DNA of 64,000 nt from Ruminiclostridium papyrosolvens DSM 2782 (GTDB lineage: Bacteria > Bacillota > Clostridia > Acetivibrionales > DSM-1351), in assembly GCF_029318685.1 (NCBI RefSeq), contig NZ_CP119677.1:1915001-1979000 (forward strand), read 5' to 3'. The notes beneath the pieces were generated by a model, which saw nothing but the letters and a program-made list of their open reading frames with translations, made no database searches and was not told where the DNA came from. The position numbers and the translations under genes were made by a program. Positions 53,562-62,800 of this stretch are shown in pieces. Positions within the stretch are counted from its first letter, which is position 1. Every line of letters starts with the position of its first letter.

Positions 53562-54932
53562 ATGGATACTCCAAAATTAAAATCAAAATCCAAAATTCTT
53601 TCTGAGAATACAGATGTAATCACATTTAAGGGACTGAATAGGATGCCACATATAGAAAAAGGCGAACTCAGGAGCATGGTGAACGTATGTTCAGACTATC
53701 CCACCTGTATTTCTCCAAGACCTCCAAGGTATCTGTATAATTGGCTGTACAATCCAAATAAAGATGCTTGTAATATGATTGCATTAAGCAATGGCAAGTT
53801 TTGTTGGACTATAGGCAGCACTTTTTTTTATGACGGGATAGGGTTTCCCAGTACAGTAATAAATGGGACTAAAAGTATGTGTGAGTTTGGAAACTATGTA
53901 CTAATTTTCCCTGATAAAAAATATTTTGATATAAACTCAGAGACAATAAATTCATTGGGTAGTGGTACATATCCGGCAGCAGGTTCATGCCCTGATATTA
54001 AATGGGCATGTGTTTTTAATAACAGAGTATGGGGAGTAGGTGGGAACGGCGTTTATGGAAGTAAATTTAAAGACCCGTTTACATGGACAAAGTTCAGTAA
54101 TCCAGTAGAGGAATCTGATAGTATTTATTTTGAGATTGATAAGACTTACGGGGAATTAACTGGGATTAAGCCCCTTGAAAATCATATGGTATTTACAACA
54201 AGTACCACCGTATTTGAACTCTATGGGAATAAACCAACAAACTATATTCCTAGACTTGTAACTAACTCAAGTGGTTGTATATCACATAAGAGTATGGCAG
54301 AAATAGACGGAAGGGTTTTTATGCTTGACCGAAAAGGTATAAGTGTTTATGGTGGTTCTTTCCCACAACCTATTTCACTACAGCTTCAAGAAAAAGTTGA
54401 AAACTATCCGGGAGTGGGAATAGCATTCAATCATAAGTATTATATTAATTTTTCTTCAAGTGCAAACAATCAACCAACATACCCGTTATATGTTTATGAC
54501 ACCCTACTTGGCTACTGGTATCAGGAAGATTCAAATCTTCGTATTTTTGATTTTTGTGTATCAAACAATGCACTATATGCCCTTACTACAAACTCTATTA
54601 TGAAGTTATCTGGTAATTCGGATTACGATGAAACGGTTGCATGGCAAGTAGAAACAGATAGGTTTACGGAGCAGTACCTCGGCATGAAGGCTACAAGTAA
54701 GATAAAAATCGAGGTTGAATTGGAATCCGGTTCTGATATGTCAGTATTCATAAAAACAGATGGCAGCAATTACAGACCTTTAGGAACCGATACTCAATCA
54801 GGGTATCATTATTTCACTACATATGAAATTCCAAGACATGCATTTTGGTTTCAACTGAAATTGGCAGGCAATGGCAAATGCAAAGTATACTCAATTATAA
54901 GAGAAATTATTGTAAAAAGTGATATTGAATAG
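53562..54932 (+). CDS. Tail-nozzle protein, gp10-like (456 aa)
   Basis: FKGLNRMPHIEKGELRSMVN and repeated beta-blades (KWACVFNNRVWGVGGNGVYG, MAEIDGRVFMLDRKGISVYG) suggest a propeller like the tail nozzle of P22-type phages. It would close the short tail. GGCGGTG upstream. Supports a short-tailed phage. Confidence 0.68.
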   Translation: MDTPKLKSKSKILSENTDVITFKGLNRMPHIEKGELRSMVNVCSDYPTCISPRPPRYLYNWLYNPNKDACNMIALSNGKFCWTIGSTFFYDGIGFPSTVINGTKSMCEFGNYVLIFPDKKYFDINSETINSLGSGTYPAAGSCPDIKWACVFNNRVWGVGGNGVYGSKFKDPFTWTKFSNPVEESDSIYFEIDKTYGELTGIKPLENHMVFTTSTTVFELYGNKPTNYIPRLVTNSSGCISHKSMAEIDGRVFMLDRKGISVYGGSFPQPISLQLQEKVENYPGVGIAFNHKYYINFSSSANNQPTYPLYVYDTLLGYWYQEDSNLRIFDFCVSNNALYALTTNSIMKLSGNSDYDETVAWQVETDRFTEQYLGMKATSKIKIEVELESGSDMSVFIKTDGSNYRPLGTDTQSGYHYFTTYEIPRHAFWFQLKLAGNGKCKVYSIIREIIVKSDIE

Positions 54933-54944
54933 GAGGATTTTATT

Positions 54945-55721
54945 ATGGCATTAGTATTTTTACCACGGGTTTCATTGGACAAGGACGATAAAAAGTCAAT
55001 TCAGAATCTTTATGATGCGTACAACAAGATGAGAAAGGAAATGGAATTTCTTCTTGAGAACTTGGACGAGGATAACGTTGATTCAAGATTTATCAAAAAA
55101 CTCATAGCCGACTATATAAAGGCTGATTTAGTTGTAACCAATACAATAATTACTCAGAACCTGTATGCAGATTTAGGAGATATAGCGAGGCTCACAGTTA
55201 ACAGACTGCTTTCAAGTAATATTCTGACTGACCCGGCAGTAATGAATTACATAGATATAAAAGACCAGTATATTGTTTTCAAAAAAGGTGTAAGAGATGA
55301 TACTCAGCCAAAGGCACAGTATAAAAACGAGGATGGCGACCCATTGTACTGGACTATAAATAAGACTTCGGGAGAACAGGAAATAACTACAGAGGTAACA
55401 GACAATCCAGTAATGGTATATCAATACAAAACGTCTGAACGATTAAAGATTTTCTTTGATGAAAACACGGCTACCAGTTACCCTAAAATAGTATGGGGAG
55501 AAGGTAACGGGACAGGTGATGAACAAAAAGCTTTCATGTATAAGGACGATACAGGAATGTCAATAGATTATATAACTTCATCAAATGAAACTTTGTCAAT
55601 TAAACTCGGAGAGAGTGGCATATTGATAAACGGTTCACCATATCACCAAATTACATATGGAACCGGTGAACCTCCTGTGGATGGCAAGGAAGGCGATATA
55701 TATTTTAAGGTGGTGGGCTAA
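54945..55721 (+). CDS. Tail-associated protein (258 aa)
   Basis: Helical N-terminal part (LFDAYNKMRKE-like DAYNKMRKEMEFLLENL), then a beta body ending in YGTGEPPVDGKEGDIYFKVV, an ending common at fibre-attachment sites. AGGAGG upstream. Unknown exact role; stop adjoins the next ATG. Confidence 0.6.
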   Translation: MALVFLPRVSLDKDDKKSIQNLYDAYNKMRKEMEFLLENLDEDNVDSRFIKKLIADYIKADLVVTNTIITQNLYADLGDIARLTVNRLLSSNILTDPAVMNYIDIKDQYIVFKKGVRDDTQPKAQYKNEDGDPLYWTINKTSGEQEITTEVTDNPVMVYQYKTSERLKIFFDENTATSYPKIVWGEGNGTGDEQKAFMYKDDTGMSIDYITSSNETLSIKLGESGILINGSPYHQITYGTGEPPVDGKEGDIYFKVVG

Positions 55722-56735
55722 ATGTCAGGACTTACCCCGTTAACTGAATATCCCGGAGGATTAAATATATATAATGATAGTGCTTTTTCTATCGAAACAA
55801 AGATATTCGCAACATCAAATAACAGCACTTGGTATCAATATGACCTTAACACAAATACGTGGACATTGATTCCTTTATCATGGAACAAATCTTATATAAT
55901 GGCCTACGACAACGATAGAATTTACATTTGGGGATATGACTACAATAGCTATTATTATGATATAAACACAGGTGATGTAACACCAAATAGTGGACTTCCT
56001 CTTGATCATAAAGCGTCAGTTATCGTGAATGGTATTATTTACTCGTTTTTTTATTTTAATAGTAATGGGATAGACAGATTTTGCAAGCTTCAAAATAACT
56101 CATGGGTTAGTCTTTCAAAACCAGATATGGGGAACACGTCTAATTTTAGATACCTGCACGTATGGAACAATTATATTTATTTGTTTAATATTAATGGAAC
56201 TTATAGGTATGATGTTCTTACAAATACATGGGTAACATTAACCCTTCCGACTGGTACGTACTCCCAATATTACGGTAACAATGAAAAACCAATAGAATAC
56301 AATGGCAAACTATACTTTTTGTTTTATATCTTTTTATTTATTTTTGATTTGGTGACAGAAACGTGGCAACAATCCATAAGACCAACACTACCTCGTTATT
56401 ATGATACATACGGAGCCTCGTATTTGTCTTGTGTCAATGGGTTATTTGCCATTAATGAACAGAACAGTTGCTTAATGCAATTAAACTTACAGACAAATAC
56501 TTGGAGCTTTGTAGACACTACAAATATTATTACAGAATTGCACAACTATTCTACAACAAGTTTGTTTGCAATAAAAGGAAAAACAATACTAATGTATGGT
56601 TCAAGCGGAAATCCAAACATAATATTTTTACGCTCATCAGGTGTTTGGAAAGAACCAGTACCATATTTAAAAACAAATACTGCTTGGAAAAATAGTATAA
56701 CACCAAATATCAGAATTAACGGAACTTGGAAATAA
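55722..56735 (+). CDS. Kelch-like beta-propeller tail protein (337 aa)
   Basis: NTNTWTLIPLSW, LTNTWVTLTLP, VTETWQQSIRP and LQTNTWSFVD are kelch-style blades. It ends PNIRINGTWK, a pattern of fibre C-termini. Possibly the receptor-binding protein. It is joined to the preceding gene without gap. Confidence 0.65.
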   Translation: MSGLTPLTEYPGGLNIYNDSAFSIETKIFATSNNSTWYQYDLNTNTWTLIPLSWNKSYIMAYDNDRIYIWGYDYNSYYYDINTGDVTPNSGLPLDHKASVIVNGIIYSFFYFNSNGIDRFCKLQNNSWVSLSKPDMGNTSNFRYLHVWNNYIYLFNINGTYRYDVLTNTWVTLTLPTGTYSQYYGNNEKPIEYNGKLYFLFYIFLFIFDLVTETWQQSIRPTLPRYYDTYGASYLSCVNGLFAINEQNSCLMQLNLQTNTWSFVDTTNIITELHNYSTTSLFAIKGKTILMYGSSGNPNIIFLRSSGVWKEPVPYLKTNTAWKNSITPNIRINGTWK

Positions 56736-56748
56736 CCTTTAAAAACAA

Positions 56749-56776
56749 AAAGCAGGGGGATTAACCCTCTGCTTTA
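56749..56776. terminator. Bidirectional terminator
   Basis: AAGCAGGGGG-ATTAA-CCCTCTGCTT (one G-U) between the rightward fibre gene and the leftward moron; the moron's stop codon lies in the loop region. Confidence 0.8.
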
Positions 56777-57444
56777 ATTATTGGTAACATTGTGTTTTCG
56801 TAATAATCAAGTGTAAAATATTCTAAATCATTTATATAAAGGTATTCAACTTCGTAAATTAACTCTTTCTTGTCAGATGTACGTTTTAAAGCAAGAATAT
56901 ATTTTTGTGGAATCGTACCATCTGCTGTTTTAAACCTAATTGAATGGTATTTTGAAAGTATATCATTTGATAAAACAAATTTCTGAGGATTATTTTTATA
57001 AGTGTAAACATATAAACCATCAGAAGTTTTTTCCTCACATAGGTTTAATTTACCAAACAACTTAGTATGCCTATCCATATTATCATTCGGAATAATATCA
57101 TCTTTAGAGGTCTTTGGAATTATAGGAGCTTCGGTATTGGTTTGGCTGCCATTTGTAGATGTACCGGGAGAAGGTACCGCAGTATTGTCAGAAATATTAA
57201 CAGTACTGGTTTTTCCATCCCATTGAACTTTAGCTCCTAAAGCTTCAGCAACATATTTGGCAGGAACGTAGGTTCTGCTGTTTATTGTTACTGGTTCTTC
57301 ACCATTTGCAAATGATACTTTCTCACCATTTATAACAACTTTTACCCCGTTGAATATTGCCTGAACTGTATCGGTTTTAGCCAAAGAGGGTATTGCACAC
57401 ATTAGCACTGCACCCATTATAAAGCCCAATATAAATTTTTTCAT
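56761..57444 (-). CDS. Secreted moron with copper-amine-oxidase-type stalk domain
   Basis: 227 aa. Signal peptide (MKKFILGFIMGAVLMCAIPS), then VVINGEKVSFANGEEPVTIN SRTYVPAKYVAEALGAKVQW, the family's N-terminal stalk domain, a Ser/Thr-rich linker and an unknown C-terminal part. Such domains are common in clostridial exported proteins. Transcribed against the late genes with its own start and terminator, it is probably expressed in the lysogen. ATG 57444 preferred over 57450 for ribosome-site spacing. Confidence 0.8.
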   Translation of the reverse strand: MKKFILGFIMGAVLMCAIPSLAKTDTVQAIFNGVKVVINGEKVSFANGEEPVTINSRTYVPAKYVAEALGAKVQWDGKTSTVNISDNTAVPSPGTSTNGSQTNTEAPIIPKTSKDDIIPNDNMDRHTKLFGKLNLCEEKTSDGLYVYTYKNNPQKFVLSNDILSKYHSIRFKTADGTIPQKYILALKRTSDKKELIYEVEYLYINDLEYFTLDYYENTMLPIIKAEG

Positions 57445-57550
57445 ACTCATTTCTCCTTACATATAAAAAATATACCTCTAATTACATTATATCCCATAAG
57501 TGTTACTAAATAAACAGTCTTATAAAATTTTTAAAGTATAAACGTCATAC

Positions 57551-57635
57551 TTGCTAATGGATAAAATAGGACTTATAATAAAGTTATCCACAGAATTATC
57601 AACAGGGAGGTTGTGGATAAGTGAAATAATCCACA
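57551..57635 (+). promoter_or_regulatory. Second promoter with DnaA boxes
   Basis: TTGCTA (57551-57556), 17-nt spacer, TATAAT (57574-57579), then AAAG and TTATCCACA (57584-57592), with TTATCAACA (57596-57604), TGTGGATAA (57612-57620) and TAATCCACA (57627-57635). This is the same layout as at 40008-40099, including TATAATAAAGTTATCCACAG over 20 identical bases. Confidence 0.75.
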
Positions 57636-57658
57636 AGAAAATAATGGGAGGAAAATAG

Positions 57659-58414
57659 ATGCAATTAATTAAGTCAGAAAGCTTTGGTTCAGTTCAATGT
57701 GACGTATGGAAGGATGAAAATGGCGAAATGTGGTTTACCAGAGAACAGATAGGCCAAGCCTTGGAGTATGGTACGCCAAGAATAGCTATTGCAAATATTC
57801 ACGAAAGAAACGCAGATAGGATTGATAAATTTTCAGCTGTAGTCAAATTGAGTACACCTTCAGGAATACAAGAAACGTATATTTATAGCCACAAAGGTTT
57901 AAACGAAATATGCCGTTTCAGTAGACAGCCAAAAGCAGATGCTTTTATGGATTGGGTATGGGAAGTAATTGAATCTATCCGTAAACATGGCATGTATGCT
58001 AAGGATGAATTGTTAGATAATCCTGATTTAATGATAGAGGTAATAACACAGCTTAAAAAAGAGCGTGAAGAAAAGAAACTTCTTCAAACAGAAAATAAGT
58101 TGTTGTCACAGGAAAAACTTACTTGGGCAGACAGGAAGGTTATTGAAGCTATTGTCAAAAAGATAGGGAGTAACATTGGCTATGACGTAGCTTGGAAAGA
58201 GTTTAAAAAGGAGCTTCTTTACTCACATGGAATATGCCTTAATTCAAGGATTACGAATTGGAGAAATTCTACTGGGAAAAAGACTGGTCCCAGAACATTG
58301 GACATGATAGATGATGATGAATTACAGGCATGTCTTGCTACAGCGACTGCATCTGCAAGGCACCACGGTATAGATATTTCTGACATCATTAAAAAATTTG
58401 AGAAGTCGGCTTAA
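57659..58414 (+). CDS. BRO-N antirepressor-type protein
   Basis: 251 aa. BRO N-terminal domain (SVQCDVWKDENGEMWFTREQ, GQALEYGTPRIAIANIHERN, SHKGLNEICRFSRQPKADAF), a coiled linker and an ORF6C-like C-terminal domain (ITNWRNSTGKKTGPRTLDMI). Such proteins antagonise repressors or regulate DNA. It is inserted in the late region with its own promoter, so it may be a moron acting on a different switch. GGGAGG upstream. Confidence 0.85.
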   Translation: MQLIKSESFGSVQCDVWKDENGEMWFTREQIGQALEYGTPRIAIANIHERNADRIDKFSAVVKLSTPSGIQETYIYSHKGLNEICRFSRQPKADAFMDWVWEVIESIRKHGMYAKDELLDNPDLMIEVITQLKKEREEKKLLQTENKLLSQEKLTWADRKVIEAIVKKIGSNIGYDVAWKEFKKELLYSHGICLNSRITNWRNSTGKKTGPRTLDMIDDDELQACLATATASARHHGIDISDIIKKFEKSA

Positions 58415-58554
58415 ATGGGATAAATAAATCTACTCTTGGAAGGGTTGTATTTAAAAAGGAATCCTAAAAACAAACAAAGGTTGGATACCAGAACCAAGCT
58501 TATATATATGGAAAACATAAATAACTAAATTGAACATATTTGACCAAACATTAC

Positions 58555-58590
58555 AAGCTACTGTGTAACAATGACAGTAGCTTAATTTAT
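58555..58590 (+). terminator. Hairpin before the ejection genes
   Basis: AAGCTACTGT (58555-58564) pairs perfectly with ACAGTAGCTT (58574-58583), followed by AATTTAT. A TTTGACCA copy lies just before. Confidence 0.6.
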
Positions 58591-58609
58591 GTTTTAAGGA
58601 GGGCTAAAT

Positions 58610-59875
58610 ATGGCAGTACTAACCAACACGAATAATATAACTACCGCAAAAAAAGCCGTTACTTCTACTGTGAGTAATCCACAAACTCCCAAAAAAACTA
58701 CTGCTCCAACCGGGCTGTCAGCAATGCAAAAGGCATATGTAAACTTGACTCCTGAGGAAGAAGCAGCAATAACGGATGCTCAAATAAGGTATGGAAATGC
58801 TACGACCGACAAAGATAGACAGAAGGCTCACGCTGATGCGGAACAAATACGTGCAAAGCATGATTTCAGCGGAGGTGCAAGCGGTACGGATTATGTAAAA
58901 ATTCCGTCTGCAATGGAAAAAGCATTAGGAAGTACATTAAGTGAAGGTGGGTATACATCAACACTTACACCTGAAATCGCTTCGTTGCTTAAATCAATTA
59001 ATACAAGTTCATTTAACTACGACCCTACTAAAGATGAACAGTTTCAAAAGTACAAAGGACAAATGATAGATGCAGGACAAAAAGCATATACCAATTCTGT
59101 AGCAGGAGCAAGTATTCCGGGAGTATCAACAAATAGTGTCGCTGAACAAATAGCCCAAGGTGCAAATACACAGTACTTGAATAAAATTGGTGATGCTGAA
59201 TCTACATACATGGACAAAGCATATCAGCGGTTTATGGATGATAGGACAAATAACTATAACCAAGTCAACGCACTTTTGGGAATAGATAATACCGGGTATA
59301 GTCGCTATGCCGATAACAGGAACTTTAATCAGGACGTAAAACAACAGAACTGGCAGAACGGATTTAGCCAAAAACAATTTGACGAAAACGTAAGACAGTT
59401 TGACAAGAATTTCTCTGAAAATCAAAGGCAATTTAATAAGAGCTATGCTTTTGACGAAAGAAAGCAAAGCTTTGCCGAAAGGCAGGCACTAGTTCAAAAT
59501 GCAATGCAGCAAGGACAGTTAAGCGTACAACAGGGACAGTTGCAACTAGAAAGGGATAAATATAAGTCCGACAATAATCCTGATAGTTTTGATAACCAGT
59601 TGAAATTAAAGTCGGCCGGCATGACTGCAACAAAAAATAAAAACGGCGGTTATACTATTTCTACTGACCCGGCAGCAACACTAGGCAGCAAAAATAGTCT
59701 GGCATATAAGGATTACAACACAATAGGTAGAGGTATGTTGGATAAAGCGACATATGATACTTATACCGGTTCATACAAGAAATTGTATTCTCCAGACCAA
59801 GTTAAGCAATGGGCGTTGGGATTACCGCTGACAGATGCAGAAATAGCAAGATTACTGTCTGACTTAGGAGTGTGA
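58610..59875 (+). CDS. Putative internal virion (ejection) protein (421 aa)
   Basis: Polar helical protein, rich in Q, N and K, with heptad-like repeats (QFDENVRQFDKNFSENQRQF). Such proteins occur late in podovirus genomes just before the large ejection protein. AAGGAGG upstream. The role is inferred from composition and position. Confidence 0.6.
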   Translation: MAVLTNTNNITTAKKAVTSTVSNPQTPKKTTAPTGLSAMQKAYVNLTPEEEAAITDAQIRYGNATTDKDRQKAHADAEQIRAKHDFSGGASGTDYVKIPSAMEKALGSTLSEGGYTSTLTPEIASLLKSINTSSFNYDPTKDEQFQKYKGQMIDAGQKAYTNSVAGASIPGVSTNSVAEQIAQGANTQYLNKIGDAESTYMDKAYQRFMDDRTNNYNQVNALLGIDNTGYSRYADNRNFNQDVKQQNWQNGFSQKQFDENVRQFDKNFSENQRQFNKSYAFDERKQSFAERQALVQNAMQQGQLSVQQGQLQLERDKYKSDNNPDSFDNQLKLKSAGMTATKNKNGGYTISTDPAATLGSKNSLAYKDYNTIGRGMLDKATYDTYTGSYKKLYSPDQVKQWALGLPLTDAEIARLLSDLGV

Positions 59876-59879
59876 TAAC

Positions 59880-62800
59880 ATGGCAAGGTATACAGCCGAT
59901 GATATAAAAAATTTAAGAGAAGGTTCAGCAAATACATATCGTCAAGCTTATACGGCAGATGATGTTATAAAAATGCGTGAAGAATTGAAAGCTAAACCGT
60001 CAAAGCCAGTAGAGACAATAAAGCCGACTGTAGATTTATTAAAAAAAGACCAGGATATTAAGAATTTTATGCTTGATGATTTGGGGAAAATGGCTGCTGT
60101 TAAATCTCCTGAAACAAATACAACGGTTAAACCTTCTTTCATTGATAATGTAAAAAGCCTTTTTTCTAGTAACTTGGGTTCTATAACTAAGGATATTATT
60201 GGTGGTAAGGCTCATATAAAGTCGGATGAAGAAGTATATAAGGGTATGAACCCGTTTCAAGCAGCACTTGAAAAAGGAACGACAGAATTTCTTACTGGTT
60301 TAAATAATGCTCCCAGAGCTGTCTTGAAAGCAACTGGAATAGAAACCCCGGAACTTGATAAGATTGCGGTAAGTGGTGATAAGCGACTTGAAAATATCCA
60401 GAACTATAGCGGATTAAAAGATGTTTCGGGTTTTAAGAAAACTGCTACAGATATGGTTGAATCAGTCGGAAATATGCTGCCATCAATGGTACTTCCCGTA
60501 GCGAAACTTGCTTCAATTGGGATATCATCCGGCGGTAATTCCGCAAGAAAAGCAGAACTTGAAGGAGCTACACCACAGCAAGCACTGGCTTACGGTGCAT
60601 TATCTGGAGGGATTGAGGCAGGAACTGAAAAAATGTTCAGTGCAATTCCCTTCTTAAATAAATCGGGTGTTGCGGATAATGCTATTAAAAGAATTATAGA
60701 ACCTATCGACAACAAGATTGTAAAAACTCTGGCAAATAGGGCGGTAGGAGCAGCCGGAGAAGGTATCGAAGAAGTAGTGTCAACAGCTTTAGACCCTTTA
60801 GCACAGAAAATTACATATAATGAAAATGCAAAGCCTGCAAGTGCAGGAGATTTGGTTAATTCATTTACAACGGGTGCTGCTCTGGCAGGTGTTTTGGGTT
60901 TGCCTTCTACAGTTGTTGATATTTACAATACCCGTGACAGTTCAACCCCTCAAAAGGCACAGGAAATCGCTCAGACATTACCAGATACTTACGAGAGTAA
61001 AAATATAACTGTTCCTGTTTCTGAAATGTCTGTGCCGGAGCAAACCGCTTATGTTGATAAAGTAAAGGCAGATGTACAGGATTATGCGACAAATAAGGTA
61101 AATCAGCTTGCTAATCTGGATGAACAGGAGGAATTTAAAAGGATACAATCAACACAACCAGTTACACCAGTCGTACAAAATACCGATATTTTATACCCTG
61201 TACAGGAAATAACGTCCGTAGCTCAGCCAACTATTGAAACCCCGGTGTCTGTAGGGACAGTAAATAACATAGAACCTGCTGCCCAAACTATACCAACAGT
61301 CGAACAGTCGACGGTAAGAGCCAATACACAATCCGTTATTACCCCGGTTGAATCATCCGTTGCAAACAACAATATCCAAGCTCCTGAAACAAGCCCTATA
61401 AATCAAGTGCAAGCAGAGAATCAACCGACTTCAAATGGTGTCACCCTTACAGAACGTGGTTATAGTACTGCCGGGAAAGATGCCTTAATAAGCAAAAAGA
61501 ATGTTAAAGCATATCAATTTGATAATCCGGAAGTTAAGCCTTTTTATCAAGACTACGCAAAATACATACTTGATAATGAATTTGTTCCTAACAAAAATCT
61601 TAATCGTGATACTAAAGTAATGAAAATGCTTAGAGAAGATACAGGTCTTACACCAAAGGACATTAAAACAGGACTTGAGAAGTTAGTTGTGAATCAAGGA
61701 CAGGAAAATGTTGCAGCTGCAAAAAGGATTGAATTAGTTATTGATGATATGCTCACTAAAGGATTTGATTCGGTTGTAGCCGGGAATATTCCACCAGTTC
61801 AAGATTATATTGACATTAAAAACAAACTTGAAGGTACAAACTACACAGTACCAATACAGGAGGATGAAGATTTACCGATTCCAGATATAAATAATAATCT
61901 AGTAAAGTCAACAGTGCCTGAAAATGTTCAGGAACCCCAACCCGTTTCTGTAGTAAATGAACCTGTGAAGAATACTATCAATAATTCAAAGCAGCAGAAA
62001 ACACCTGACGAAAAAAAATACGATACATTAAAGGGTTTGCTTGATGAATTAATAGCAAAGAAAGCAAAGGCCACAACCAATGATGAAATTAAGGCACTTG
62101 AAAATGACATTGAAAAGGTTAGAATAAACCTTCAGCTATTCGCTCAAAATTCAAGTAAGGCTCTTACAGGTGAACAGGCAGTAAGTGATTTTTATAAAAA
62201 CAGTGTGCTGAAATCCTATATTGTCCCTGAAAATGTTAAGAGTACTTTAGATGAATTAAATTACCTGTACGATATGGAAAGTAATGCCGGTCAACTTGAA
62301 CAGGCAGTAATAAACATCAACAAGGATATGCCGGAAGTAATAAATAGATTAAAAAGTCAGAAGTCGTTGCAAAGTGGTACAGACACAGCCGAAGCCTTGA
62401 TAATCGAAAAGATATTTATTGAACAGGCAAAAGATACCGGGGATTTTTCAGAACTTGACAATTGGTTGCAGATAGTAAGAGAAAGGGTAACACCGACAGC
62501 ACAGGCATTACAGGCAATGAATATGTTCAAACGATTCACCCCGGAAAACACTCTCTTACAGGCTAAAAAAATTGTTGATGAATCGAGGACACCAGCGGAT
62601 AACAAAGAGATAGACAATAAAGCCAAAAGGCTAAAAGATGAACTTGATAATATTCAGGACGATACCGGAGAAGTTGCAAAAGATGCCGTAAAAAAAGCCA
62701 AGGAGTTAGAGCGAAAATCACGTGCTAAAAAGCAAGCTATAGAAGGTAAGGACAATCCAAATGGGATATCACAGAAAGATATTGACGATATGGATCCTGC

